Source: Xanthomonas sp. Leaf148 (GTDB lineage: Bacteria > Pseudomonadota > Gammaproteobacteria > Xanthomonadales > Xanthomonadaceae). From it: DNA of 64,000 nucleotides. Below the pieces are notes generated by a model. That model ran no database searches. It worked only from the letters and a program-made list of their open reading frames with translations, and was not told the origin of the DNA. Every line of letters begins with the position of its first letter. Within the stretch, counting starts at the first letter, position 1. Both the position numbers and the translations under genes were made by a program. Shown piece by piece: positions 25,696-39,357 of the stretch. The stretch lies in NCBI RefSeq assembly GCF_001423585.1, contig NZ_LMOP01000001.1, positions 682,001 through 746,000 of the forward strand, read 5' to 3'.

Positions 25696-27630
25696 ATGAG
25701 CAACGCCTCCACCGGCCCGGACGCGCGCGATGTGGACCGCAACAAGCAGGTCATCGACGACGCGAACGATCGTGCATTCAACCCGACCTATAGCAGCTCC
25801 AACAGCGAATACGCGGCGAAAGTTGGGAGCAGCACCGTCTCGGTCAACCCGGCAGAACAGTCGGCCAAGTATGCGCAGAGCAGCGAGCAGAGCAGCGGCA
25901 GCCCGACGCAGCCGTTAGGCCAGACCAGCCTGCGTGGCGGTGGCTCGCTGAGCGCAGGCAGTCTCAGCGATGCCGACGCAAAGACCACCACTTTCAGCCT
26001 TGAGGCCGACGCGCAGACCGGCCAGCAACAGCGCCTGCAATCCACGCTTGGCGACAGCAAGCTGAGCATCGAGGCCGGCGCCAGTGCCGGGCAGCGCATG
26101 CGCTACGCACTGACGCTGCCGGGTGTGGACCAGCCGCTGGAGGCCGCCAGACAGGTGAATCCGCTGCAGCCGGAGAGCCTTCCGATCGGCGCGCGCGCGG
26201 TGATGGACACCCAAACCTTTGTGCAGAGCGAATCTTCGGCGAGTCTGCGAGGGCTCACCACGCAGAGCAAGATCACCGAAGCCAGTGGTCGCAGCTACAT
26301 GATCGAACGCGTCGACGAGCGTCACGTGCGCGTGGTGACCGGGCCGAATGCGGCCATCGAGGCGGTGAATGCACTTGGCGTCAAAGCAGGACCGGCGCAG
26401 GTCCTGCTCGGGCGCGCCGACTCCCTGGGCCAGTCGCAAGTGAACAGCGCGCAGTTCGACCTGGCCGATCCGCGTGCGCGCGCAGCCATGGGCGAGTTCG
26501 TACACGAAGGCAAGCTTGCACCGGGCGTGCCCGGCGTCGATGAGATGCAGACGCTGGAGCGCATCAATTTCAGCTCGCAGCAGCGTCTGCAGCTGGAACT
26601 GGGCCCGCTCAGCGCCGATGTTGCCGGCAACCGCAACCAAGGCAGCCAGGTGCGCATCAGCACACCGGGCCAGGACGGCTACACCCTGGTGCAGCAGCTG
26701 CAATACGGCGACAACGTGCCGCTGACGATCGTGCGCCACTACGACGGCAACGCTGCCGAACGCGTGGAGCAGCGCAGCTACCGTTTCGAGATCGATGGCG
26801 ACGTGGCGGCGCCGGGCTTGTTGCAGCGCCTGGGCGGGCGCAACGAGGCCAGTGAGGAAAAGGCGATCGCGCAGACGCTTAACAGCGCGTTGAGCGGCGA
26901 GATGACGGGCACCGGCGCGATCGCGCCAGGGCAGAAGACCACGCTGGAATTCAGCGAGGCGCAGATGCAGGCGCTGCTGGAACAGACGCGCACCAGCGCC
27001 GACGCCAGCAAGATCGGCGGCAGCGCGCTGACCTCACTGGTCGGCGACCGCAACGCCCCGGCGCAGTCGCCTGAGCAGTTTGCGATCGCGATGGCCCGCA
27101 ATGTGGGTGGATCGCCTTATGGGTTCGCCGAGCGGCTGCAGCGTATCGCCGACGGCGCCGACGGGAAATACGACGGCCAGCTGCAGCGTGTCGATGCCAC
27201 CGTGCTGCCGCGGCCGGCGGACGTCGCCCAGGCGCTGCCGGATCCACGCGATCCAGCGCATGCGGATCATGCCCTGCTGCAGCAATCCACCGCGGCAGTG
27301 GAGCGCTTGCAAGCCGCACCCGGCCCAGCCGCAGGAATGGACAGCGAACGCCTGGCCTTAGGGGCGGTGGTGGCCGCACGCGAGAATGGCTTGCAGCGGG
27401 TCGATCACGTGGTGCTCGGCAACGATCCGGCGCGTGGCTTCGTGGTGCAGGGAGCACTCGACTCGCCAGCGCATCTACGCGGCAGCTTCGACGCCAAGGC
27501 CGCGCAGGAAGAGCCCGTGGCCGCCAGCCTGCAACGCCTGCAGGCACTGGAACCAGGCACGGAGCGCGATGCCGCTGCGCAGGCGCAGGTGTTGCAGCAG
27601 GAAACGCAGCGACAGGCGCAGGCGCGCTGA
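25696..27630 (+). CDS. XVIPCD-containing candidate type IV secretion effector
   Basis: A 644-residue protein without signal peptide or membrane helices. The C-terminal ~110 residues (from about 514) carry DPRDPAHADHALLQQ, ALGAVVAARENGLQRVDHVV, GNDPARGFVVQGALDSPAHL and EEPVAASLQRLQAL, then a Gln-rich tail. This is the pattern of the Xanthomonadales VirD4-interacting-protein conserved domain (XVIPCD), the secretion signal of antibacterial X-Tfe effectors of the X-T4SS. The N-terminal 500 residues are Gln/Ser/Ala rich and match no catalytic family I recognise, so the toxic activity is unknown. AGGAAG precedes the ATG by 8 bases. A small membrane protein gene follows. Confidence 0.8.
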   Translation: MSNASTGPDARDVDRNKQVIDDANDRAFNPTYSSSNSEYAAKVGSSTVSVNPAEQSAKYAQSSEQSSGSPTQPLGQTSLRGGGSLSAGSLSDADAKTTTFSLEADAQTGQQQRLQSTLGDSKLSIEAGASAGQRMRYALTLPGVDQPLEAARQVNPLQPESLPIGARAVMDTQTFVQSESSASLRGLTTQSKITEASGRSYMIERVDERHVRVVTGPNAAIEAVNALGVKAGPAQVLLGRADSLGQSQVNSAQFDLADPRARAAMGEFVHEGKLAPGVPGVDEMQTLERINFSSQQRLQLELGPLSADVAGNRNQGSQVRISTPGQDGYTLVQQLQYGDNVPLTIVRHYDGNAAERVEQRSYRFEIDGDVAAPGLLQRLGGRNEASEEKAIAQTLNSALSGEMTGTGAIAPGQKTTLEFSEAQMQALLEQTRTSADASKIGGSALTSLVGDRNAPAQSPEQFAIAMARNVGGSPYGFAERLQRIADGADGKYDGQLQRVDATVLPRPADVAQALPDPRDPAHADHALLQQSTAAVERLQAAPGPAAGMDSERLALGAVVAARENGLQRVDHVVLGNDPARGFVVQGALDSPAHLRGSFDAKAAQEEPVAASLQRLQALEPGTERDAAAQAQVLQQETQRQAQAR

Positions 27631-27789
27631 GAGCGCGCGCTGGTCGGTCGCACGTGATTGCGCAGGTCGACAGACTTCGATCACGCGCGGCCAGCCGCCG
27701 CGTCGGCGCAGCGTGCTGGATCGGGAGTTACCGCCGGCTCGCCGCCACACTGATGCTGCGCGCCACGTGATGGGCCATCTGTGGCGCCA

Positions 27790-28095
27790 ATGATCGCCCT
27801 GCAGCGTTTTCGATGGATGGCGATCTGCGCCAGTGCGAGCGGATGCATCGCGGCGGCTGCGGCGCTGCTGCTGTTCCTGCGGCACCTGGTGATCGCGTTT
27901 TGCTGGGACGCGCCTGGGCTGACCGCCTCGGCCATCAGCACTTACTTGCATCGTTCTTTTACCTGCATCGCGCGTTGGCGCCTGACCACTGACACCACAC
28001 TGGTGGTGATGACGATGGTGACCGTGCTGCTCGCCTGCGGCTGGATGCTTTGCCGCCTACTGCGGCGCGGCGCCCAAGAGCAGCTAACAAAATGA
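27790..28095 (+). CDS. Small two-helix membrane protein, possible immunity partner
   Basis: A 101-residue protein with membrane helices at about 8-29 (CASASGCIAAAAALLLFL) and 71-90 (TLVVMTMVTVLLACGWM). A ~40-residue loop between them has two Cys. It starts 159 bp after the XVIPCD gene on the same strand. X-T4SS effectors are encoded next to immunity proteins that sit where the toxin acts, so a membrane immunity role is plausible. But known X-Tfi proteins are often upstream lipoproteins, and no good ribosome binding site is visible. The last six codons lie inside a dispersed repeat copy, so the native C-terminus may have been altered by insertion. Confidence 0.5.
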   Translation: MIALQRFRWMAICASASGCIAAAAALLLFLRHLVIAFCWDAPGLTASAISTYLHRSFTCIARWRLTTDTTLVVMTMVTVLLACGWMLCRLLRRGAQEQLTK

Positions 28096-28219
28096 CTCCA
28101 CAGCCGCCAGGCGCGCGCAGCCGGTGCTCAGTGCGGCATGTGCCACGCGTACACACCGATTCTGAGCGCGCCGTCCACACTCACCTGACGACTGCTTGCC
28201 ATGTTCTGTTAGCCACTCT
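28077..28219 (-). repeat. Dispersed ~143-bp TIR element, copy 2
   Basis: Begins AGAGCAGCTAACAAAATG and ends ATGTTCTGTTAGCCACTCT: inverted ends shared with the other copies. The interior carries GCGGCATGTGCCACGCGTA and CACCTGACGACTGCTTGCC. The left end overlaps the final codons and stop of the upstream small membrane protein gene. Same orientation as copy 1. Confidence 0.85.
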
Positions 28220-28332
28220 AAGCAGCAGACGAGCGACGGGGGTGACGCTCGCGCCCGTGCAGTGGGCACCGCAGGCGAGTGATCCGTTCTTCGCAACTCC
28301 ACGCGCCAAGGAAGGCGCACAGCGAAGGTACT

Positions 28333-28737
28333 TCAGTTGAGCTTCGCGCCACCCTGCAAGCGCTCGCTCAACCGGGCCTTGAACTGCTCGAATTCCATGC
28401 CGTCGGCCTGGGCCTCGGCATGCGCGGCATCTTTCAGCGCGTCCGAGTAGGTCAGGCGCACGGGGGTGCCCTGGCGTTCGTGCAGTTCGGCGGCGCGCAT
28501 GATCAGCGTCAACACCTGCGCGGCGCTGGTGCTTTCGCCAGCGATGCGGCCGTCCATGCCCAGCACCCATTCGCCGTCGCGGCGGACGATGCCGGCCAGC
28601 AGCGTGCGTTGCTGGTCGCGCAGTTCGGCATGCGCTTCGATCGGCGATTCGGCCGTGGCCTTGGCGGCGGCCTGGTTGCGCTGGCGCTCGGTTGCACGCT
28701 TGCGGGCATCGCGGCGCAACTTGGAATCGGTGGACAT
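28333..28737 (-). CDS. Conserved hypothetical cytoplasmic protein
   Basis: A 134-residue protein I do not recognise. The N-terminal ~30 residues are strongly basic and helical (KLRRDARKRATERQRNQAAA). A mixed central part (LLAGIVRRDGEWVLGMDGRI) and a helical C-terminus (YSDALKDAAHAEAQADGMEF) follow. No signal peptide, membrane segment or Cys motif. It sits 16 bp downstream of the Bcr/CflA gene on the same strand, so it is probably expressed with the transporter. The basic N-terminus might bind nucleic acid; this is speculation. Confidence 0.7.
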   Translation of the reverse strand: MSTDSKLRRDARKRATERQRNQAAAKATAESPIEAHAELRDQQRTLLAGIVRRDGEWVLGMDGRIAGESTSAAQVLTLIMRAAELHERQGTPVRLTYSDALKDAAHAEAQADGMEFEQFKARLSERLQGGAKLN

Positions 28738-28753
28738 GCAGGCTCCTGTAGGG

Positions 28754-30007
28754 TCAAAGATGGTTGGCCGGCTCCAGAGGCACTGCCTCGGTGGCCTGGC
28801 GGTGCCGCAGACGGCGGCCGCTGCGGCGCTCCCAGCGCCAGAATAGCCAGCCCAGCAGGAAAAAACCGGTCATGCCGATCGCCAGATGCCGGGGGTGTTC
28901 ACTGAGCAGCGGCGACAACACGCCGGCCACCACCGTGTTGGTCATCAGCTGGGTGAAGGCCTGCAGCGACGAGGCCAGGCCGCGCTGCTGCGGGTACATG
29001 TCCAGCACCGCCAGCGCCAGGATCGGGAAGATCAACGCCATGCCGACACCGGCCAGGAAGATCGGCAGCACCGCCCATGGCAGCGCGATCTGCGCCACCG
29101 ACAAGGTGTAGCCCAGGTTGGCGAGCGCGGCCACGCCGCAGCAGATGAAGCCGATGCGGATCTGCCGCACCGGGTTCATCTGGCCGGCCATGCGCCCGGA
29201 CAAAAACGAGCCCAGCGTCATGCCGCCGATGGTGGGAATGAACAACCAGGCAAAGTCGCCTTCGCCCAGATGCAGGTGCTGCATGATCAGCACCGGCGCC
29301 GAAGCGATGTACAAAAAAATCCCGGCGAAGTTGAACGCACCGGCAGCCGCCAGGCGCTGGAAGCGCGGGTTGAAGCCGATCCGCACGTAGTCGTGCAGCA
29401 AGCGCTTGAGCTGCAGCGGCGTACGCGCTTCCACCGGGTGGGTTTCCGGCAGCCAGAGCATCGTCGCGATCAGCAGCACCAGCCCGAATACCATCAGAAA
29501 CCAGAAGATCAGTGGCCAGCCGGCGCCGCTGAGCAGGATCCAGCCGCCGATGATCGGCGCGATGGCCGGCGCGATGCCGAAGATCATCGACACCTGGCTC
29601 ATCAGCCGTTGCGCGTCCGGGCCATGGAACAGGTCGCGGATCACCGCACGGCCAACGATCATGCCCACGCCGGCCGACAGGCCCTGCAACGCGCGGAAGG
29701 CCAGCAGCGTGGGCAGATCCTGCGACAGCGCGCAGCCGATCGAGCCGGCGATGAACAGCACCAGCCCGCCCAGGATCACCCGCTTGCGGCCCCAGGCGTC
29801 TGAGAGCGGCCCATGCGCGATGCTCATCACGCCGTAAGCCAGCAGGTAGACGCTGATGGTCTGCTGGATCGCCACCTGGTCCACCGCCAGGCTGCGGCTG
29901 AGCCGCGAGAACGCCGGGAAGATGGTGTCGATGGAGAACGGGCCGAACATCGCCAGCCCGGCGAGCAGCAGCGCCATGCGACGGGTGGAGGGCGTGGTGG
30001 GGGTCAT
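28754..30007 (-). CDS. Bcr/CflA-type MFS drug-resistance transporter
   Basis: A 417-residue protein with 12 membrane helices, the normal size for DHA1 Bcr/CflA proton antiporters. Signatures: LLAGLAMFGPFSIDTIFPAF in helix 1, the MFS motif A equivalent GPLSDAWGRKRVILGG between helices 2 and 3, and motif C-like RALQGLSAGVGMIVGRA in helices 4-5. It probably exports small hydrophobic toxicants. The ATG at 30005-30007 is chosen; one in-frame ATG lies 24 bp upstream. A very long in-frame extension upstream is antisense to gcvP and is rejected. It is divergent from the gcvP riboswitch leader. Confidence 0.9.
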   Translation of the reverse strand: MTPTTPSTRRMALLLAGLAMFGPFSIDTIFPAFSRLSRSLAVDQVAIQQTISVYLLAYGVMSIAHGPLSDAWGRKRVILGGLVLFIAGSIGCALSQDLPTLLAFRALQGLSAGVGMIVGRAVIRDLFHGPDAQRLMSQVSMIFGIAPAIAPIIGGWILLSGAGWPLIFWFLMVFGLVLLIATMLWLPETHPVEARTPLQLKRLLHDYVRIGFNPRFQRLAAAGAFNFAGIFLYIASAPVLIMQHLHLGEGDFAWLFIPTIGGMTLGSFLSGRMAGQMNPVRQIRIGFICCGVAALANLGYTLSVAQIALPWAVLPIFLAGVGMALIFPILALAVLDMYPQQRGLASSLQAFTQLMTNTVVAGVLSPLLSEHPRHLAIGMTGFFLLGWLFWRWERRSGRRLRHRQATEAVPLEPANHL

Positions 30008-30186
30008 GCAGGAATCCGAAACGTGGTGCATCGGGGGACGCACGCCGGCATCCGCGAGTTGCGGCGCCGGGATGAGCACAAGGGAGAAGATGATAGGCGC
30101 TCGCCGTTGCAAGGTTAAGCAGACGCAAGTGCGGCAACCAAGGTGCGATCGGCCCGGGGGTTGCGCCAGGTGGCGCAGGCCCACGC

Positions 30187-30192
30187 TATAAT
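30187..30192 (+). promoter_or_regulatory. Promoter -10 element of gcvP leader
   Basis: A consensus TATAAT lies 13-18 bases before the start of the first glycine aptamer, placing transcription start near 30199. The -35 match is poor: TTGCGC at 30161-30166 gives a 20-bp spacer. Confidence 0.6.
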
Positions 30193-30204
30193 CGGCCCGG
30201 CAAC

Positions 30205-30390
30205 ACGGTGGGAGAAGCGGCACTGCCGCTGCCGAAGGCGCAACAGCCCGTAATCGCTCAGGCCCGATACCATCCGCAGTACAACTCTGGAGAGACCGGC
30301 CGATGCCGGCGCCGAAGGGGCACGGAACGCAGGCAGGCCAATGGCCAGGCCGCGTTTTTAAACTCTCAGGCAAAAGGACAGAGGGGCGCG
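30205..30390 (+). ncRNA. Tandem glycine riboswitch
   Basis: The gcvP leader contains two glycine aptamers in series. The first spans about 30206-30297 with GGGAGA at 30210, GCCGAAGGCGCAA and ACTCTGGAGAGACCGG. The second spans about 30298-30390 with GCCGAAGGGGCA, then AACTCTCAGGCAAAAGGACA and GAGGGG. These are the conserved cores of the GEMM-unrelated glycine class, whose two domains bind glycine and switch on cleavage-system genes. It ends about 100 bases before the gcvP start. In gammaproteobacteria this riboswitch usually activates at high glycine. That is expected here, but no alternative terminator fold was worked out. Confidence 0.93.
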
Positions 30391-30490
30391 AGGAAGACCG
30401 TCGCTGCGGCGGGTCGTGGTGCGCTGTGCGCGCCGGGCCAGCCAGGAGACGTGTCGACCATTCGTCTGCCCCCTGACCCGGATGCCCGCC

Positions 30491-33370
<2,880 letters not shown>

Positions 33371-33399
33371 GTGGCATGACAGACGCGGTAACCATCAAA

Positions 33400-33427
33400 C
33401 CCGGCTGGTGAAACAGCCGGGTTTTTT
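33400..33427 (+). terminator. gcvP rho-independent terminator
   Basis: CCCGGCTG (33400-33407), loop GTGAAA, CAGCCGGG (33414-33421), then TTTTTT. A textbook intrinsic terminator 29 bases after the gcvP stop. Confidence 0.95.
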
Positions 33428-33746
33428 GTTGCGTCATGCGATGCGAGCCAGATGCGCGAGAGGGGCAACATTCATCGCGACTGCACGCCGGTTGCAGCAC
33501 GACCAGTGAGCGCGCGGTATCCACATGCTGGCAGCGACACGCTCGCTACCAGAGCCGCTGCTGGAGCTACCGCCCTTTATTGAAACTGCCCTCGTAGAGA
33601 GTGTGCGTCTGCATTGTTTTGCTTCAGAGCCATCGCCGATCGCAGCTACCAACGGATGCCACGCACGCACTGCGCGCGCGTTTGCCTCGCCTACACATGC
33701 GCTGGGCATGATGGCGAACGCCTCCCCTTATGGCAGAACCTTGCGC
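33428..33746 (+). other. Intergenic region before the carboxylesterase
   Basis: 319 bp between the gcvP terminator and the esterase start. An in-frame extension of the esterase is open here, but it lacks homology and precedes the signal sequence, so I treat it as leader and promoter. No repeat or RNA structure was recognised. Confidence 0.5.
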
Positions 33747-35417
33747 ATGCTTGCACTGAAACATCTCGGCACCTTTTTGTTGGCAGCCACCCTGCTACTC
33801 GGCTGCGCGCCACGTCGCCCCGGCGAGGTACCGGCGCTGGTGCATGCGCCCGATGCGCGTGCCGAGCTGGTGCGGACCGATGCGGGCGTGGTGCGCGGTG
33901 TGGCCAGCGCACACGGTAAGGCGTTTTTGGGCGTGCCGTTCGCCGCGCCGCCGGTGGGCGCGCTGCGCTTCCATGCACCGCAACCGGCAGCGGCCTGGAA
34001 GGATGTTCGCGATGCAACGCAGGCCGGGCCCGCCTGCCTGCCGCGGTATCGCTTCGGGCAAAAGCAGGTCTCCGAAGACTGCCTTACGCTGAACATCTAC
34101 GCACCGCCCGGCCCTGCGCCGGCACACCCGCGCGCGGTCATGGTGTGGACCTACGGTGGAGCATTGGAGCTGGGCAGCAATGCCGACTACGACCTGAGTG
34201 CATTGGCGGCGCGGCAGAATGTCATCGTGGTGGCACCCAACTATCGGCTGGGGGTCTTCGGATTCTTCGCGCACCCGAGTCTGCGTGGCGAAGGAGAAGG
34301 CGCGTATGCGCTACTGGATCAACAGGCCGCATTGCGCTGGGTACACCGCAATATCGCTGCATTCGGCGGCGATGCGCACAACCTCACCGTGTTCGGTGAA
34401 TCCGCCGGCGCGTGGAGCATCTGTTACCAGCTCGCGTCGCCAGGCGCGCGCGGCCTGTTTCAGCGCGCGATTCTGCAGAGCGGTAGCTGTCTTGCATCCG
34501 ATTCTAGCGTGACGCGCGCCGAGGCCGAGCGCGGCGGTACGCGCATGGCACAGACGCTTGGCTGCGAGCGGGCAAGCGATGTGGCCGCGTGCCTGCGCGA
34601 CCTTCCTGCCGAGGCGTTGGCCGATGCAACACCGCAGCGCCGCGGCTTGACCGGCAGCGATGCGTGGGCGCCGATGGCCGGCGGCGATGTACTGCCGGTA
34701 ATGCCCGCCGAAGCGATTGCCAACGCGCAGCATGCGCAAGTCCCGGTCCTGATCGGCAACAACCGCGATGAAGGGCGCTTGTTTGCCCAACTGCTGTCCT
34801 ACATCGGCAAGCTCACGCTGCGCAGCGGTTATGAAGCACGCATCCAGCGCATGTATGCGGGGCCAGCACCGATCATGGCGCACTACGCAGATGTCGCGGC
34901 GCAGTCGCGCTGGGAAGCGTTTGCCGACATCGTCACCGACGGCGGCTTCGCCTGCCCCACGCGCCGGCTTGGGCAAGCGCTGCGCACGCATGCTGCGGTG
35001 TATGCCTATGAGTTCGACGACCCGCAGGCGCCGTACGGCCTGTGGCGCTTGCCGTTCTCGCGGCCATTGGGCGCGTTTCACGCCTCCGAACTGGCGTATC
35101 TGTTTCAACGCGCCTGGGTGCTCAGTGGCGACCCGCAATTCAGTGCCGCGCAACAGGCGTTTTCCGACACTTTGCAGGACTATTGGGGCGCGTTTGCCCG
35201 TATTGGCGACCCCAATGGTGGCGGGCGACCGCCGTGGCCGCGCTTCGATGGCGACACACCGTTGACGGTGTCGCCACACGGGATCGGCGCAACGCCCGAC
35301 TTCGTACAGCGCCATCGCTGCACGTTCTGGGATGCACAGGCGCAGGCCGCTGCAGCTCCGCTCCCTGCGCGTTTGCAACAGCATCAGCCGGACCTCACAC
35401 GCGATGGTCAACGATGA
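33747..35417 (+). CDS. Type-B carboxylesterase lipoprotein
   Basis: A 556-residue alpha/beta hydrolase of the carboxylesterase/acetylcholinesterase family. A signal peptide ends in LLLGC, a good lipobox. Then come RGVASAHGKAFLGVPFAAPP, VSEDCLTLNIYAP, the nucleophile elbow FGESAGAWS (Ser219), NNRDEGRLFA and, near the C-terminus, LGAFHASELAYLF with the catalytic His. The oxyanion-hole segment reads WTYGGALELGS, with Tyr where most members have His (H-G-G). The substrate is unknown; it probably acts at the outer membrane or in the periplasm. The start at 33747 is chosen because it yields the lipoprotein signal. Confidence 0.88.
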   Translation: MLALKHLGTFLLAATLLLGCAPRRPGEVPALVHAPDARAELVRTDAGVVRGVASAHGKAFLGVPFAAPPVGALRFHAPQPAAAWKDVRDATQAGPACLPRYRFGQKQVSEDCLTLNIYAPPGPAPAHPRAVMVWTYGGALELGSNADYDLSALAARQNVIVVAPNYRLGVFGFFAHPSLRGEGEGAYALLDQQAALRWVHRNIAAFGGDAHNLTVFGESAGAWSICYQLASPGARGLFQRAILQSGSCLASDSSVTRAEAERGGTRMAQTLGCERASDVAACLRDLPAEALADATPQRRGLTGSDAWAPMAGGDVLPVMPAEAIANAQHAQVPVLIGNNRDEGRLFAQLLSYIGKLTLRSGYEARIQRMYAGPAPIMAHYADVAAQSRWEAFADIVTDGGFACPTRRLGQALRTHAAVYAYEFDDPQAPYGLWRLPFSRPLGAFHASELAYLFQRAWVLSGDPQFSAAQQAFSDTLQDYWGAFARIGDPNGGGRPPWPRFDGDTPLTVSPHGIGATPDFVQRHRCTFWDAQAQAAAAPLPARLQQHQPDLTRDGQR

Positions 35418-35532
35418 GCGTGTCCTAGACGAGGCCGCAGCTGCATCCAGACACGCCGATGACGCAGATGTCGCTGGCCCCACGTGCCGGCCTTCGCTCA
35501 GTTACATGCAATCACCGTTACGGGAGTGCTCC

Positions 35533-36387
35533 ATGTCCACATCCACGTCATCCCCCTGCCCCGAGGTGCTGCTGCGCACCGGGCGTCGCGTCGCAGCGCT
35601 TGGCCTGGGCTCCTGGAACCTGGGCCAGGGCCGGCATCCGCCGCAGCAAGAGATCGAAGCACTGCAGACCGGCCAGCAACTGGGCATGCGGCTGATCGAC
35701 ACCGCCGAAATGTACGGCAACGGCCGTTCCGAGCAGTTGATCGGCCAGGCCATCGACAGTGCACAACCGCCGTATCTGGTGTCGAAGGTGTTGCCGAGCA
35801 ATGCAAGCGCGCGCGGCATCGCACGCGCCTGCGAAGCCAGCCTGCAGCGGCTTGGCGTGCGCACCCTGGATCTGTATCTGCTGCACTGGCGCGGCGGGAG
35901 CGATCTTGCCGAAGTAGTCGCTGCGTTCGAAGCTTTGCGCGACGCCGGCAAGATCCGCGATTGGGGCGTGTCGAATTTCGATGTGGACGACATGCAGGAT
36001 CTGTGGCGTATCGATGGCGGGCAGCGCTGCCTGGTCAATCAAGTGCTGTATCACGCCGGCAGCCGCGGGATCGAATTCGATCTGCTGCCGTGGTGCGCCG
36101 AGCATGAGGTCACGGTCATGGCGTACTCGCCACTGGGTAGCCGCGCATTGCTCGATCACCCGGTGTTGCATGCCATCGGTGCACGACGTGGCGTGGCCGC
36201 CACCGCGGTGGCTTTGGCGTGGGCGATCCGCAGCGGCCAGGTCATCGCCATTCCCGAATCGGGTACGCCCGCGCATGTGAGCGCGAACGCGGCCGCGTGC
36301 ACTTTGCAATTGGATGCGCAGGATCTTGCCGCACTGGATAGCGCGTTCCCGCCGCCCAAGCGCAAACAGCCGCTGGATCTGCTGTAG
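35533..36387 (+). CDS. Aldo/keto reductase
   Basis: A 284-residue TIM-barrel NADPH-dependent oxidoreductase. The catalytic tetrad is visible: Asp and Tyr in RLIDTAEMYGNGRSE, Lys in YLVSKVLPSN and His in LYLLHWRGG. The cofactor-binding end shows AWAIRSGQVIAIPESGTPAH and an expected WGVSNFDVDDM segment. It resembles the YeaE/MorB-like bacterial AKR group. The substrate is unknown. It begins 115 bp after the esterase; the same transcript is possible. The ATG at 35533 is preferred to an in-frame start inside the esterase gene. Confidence 0.9.
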   Translation: MSTSTSSPCPEVLLRTGRRVAALGLGSWNLGQGRHPPQQEIEALQTGQQLGMRLIDTAEMYGNGRSEQLIGQAIDSAQPPYLVSKVLPSNASARGIARACEASLQRLGVRTLDLYLLHWRGGSDLAEVVAAFEALRDAGKIRDWGVSNFDVDDMQDLWRIDGGQRCLVNQVLYHAGSRGIEFDLLPWCAEHEVTVMAYSPLGSRALLDHPVLHAIGARRGVAATAVALAWAIRSGQVIAIPESGTPAHVSANAAACTLQLDAQDLAALDSAFPPPKRKQPLDLL

Positions 36388-36608
36388 ATCAAACACCACA
36401 CGCGGCCTAATGCACATCGCGGATGTGGCGATGTTCGCAGCACGCGCGTGGTGTGTTTGGCATTGCACAGCGCGCGGTAGCGCACGCTTTGCGTTGTGCG
36501 CCGTGTGTGTGTGAGTGTTCGTTCGCATGTAGACACACTCGTTTAACAGCGCCACTCCCAGGCTCGGTTGGATCGCTAGCATCCCAGCCCGCCAACGTGG
36601 AGTCCCCC

Positions 36609-38714
<2,106 letters not shown>

Positions 38715-38738
38715 GCGCATTCGCACAGCCTGCGCAGG

Positions 38739-38777
38739 CTTGGGCGCGAGCGACGTTTACGTCGTTTCGCGCCCAAG
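38739..38777. terminator. Two-tier stem-loop after katE
   Basis: Outer stem CTTGGGCGCGA (38739-38749) with TCGCGCCCAAG (38767-38777), 11 bp perfect. Inner stem CGACG (38751-38755) with CGTCG (38760-38764) around TTTA. It lies 25 bases after the katE stop. No T run follows, so it may be factor-independent only weakly. Confidence 0.65.
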
Positions 38778-38867
38778 TTGCGTATGCACGCAGCAATTTT
38801 TCCCCAGTAGTAAACCAACGTCTCCGGCAGGGCAGCCAGCTTTTGATTCAGCCACCCACCAACGTGC

Positions 38868-38960
38868 TGGCGCAGTGCCCTCGTCGCTTGCAGGTCTTGC
38901 CGCCAAGGAGCCTGCAGGAACGGATTCATGGCATGTCCTGCAAGCGGTGAGCGCACAGTG
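38868..38960 (+). repeat. Palindromic intergenic repeat, unit A
   Basis: Left arm CCCTCGTCGCTTGCAGG, centre GCCGCCAAGGAGCCTGCAG and GGATTCATGGCATG, right arm TCCTGCAAGCGGTGAG. It is a diverged form of unit C at 39358, matching it in GCCAAGGAGCC, GGATTCA-GGC-TGTCC and GCAAGCGGTGAG. Confidence 0.75.
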
Positions 38961-39109
38961 AGCTCGACTCACTGAGAAATTTGGCTTAGGTATCTGATCG
39001 CGCCCAAGCGCTGCATGGCTTGAAGTCTCGATTGCGTCGAGCGTGTTGCCCTGGGTTCTAGAAACTGCGGATAGATCAGGCGCAAAGCGGCTGATCTGCG
39101 GCTCGGCTG

Positions 39110-39216
39110 CAAGGCCCTTGCCCGCCCACCATCGTGGGACACGCCGTGAATCCATCCCTGGAGGCTCTTATGCGGCGTCCATGCCGCATAAGGTCCCGCG
39201 ACGGTAAGCGGGCAAG
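39110..39216 (-). repeat. Palindromic intergenic repeat, unit B (reversed)
   Basis: Arms CCTTGCCCGC and GCGGGCAAGG are perfect complements. The interior has GGGACACGCCGTGAATCCAT and GGAGGCTCTTATGCGGC, which is the reverse complement of the GGATTCACGGCGTGTCCCGC core of unit C. A second inverted repeat, TTATGCGGC-GTCCAT-GCCGCATAA (39167-39190), lies inside. Confidence 0.8.
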
Positions 39217-39357
39217 GACCCGTCGAGATGGTCGGTGTGCATGGTCAAGAGAAGATCATGATGCGTGCTGTTCGGATAATGGAGCGCCCGACAACCGTCT
39301 CCCGTTGCAAGCCGACCAGCAGGCGGGCTTTCAACAAAGCCACCTGCAAACCTCCTG

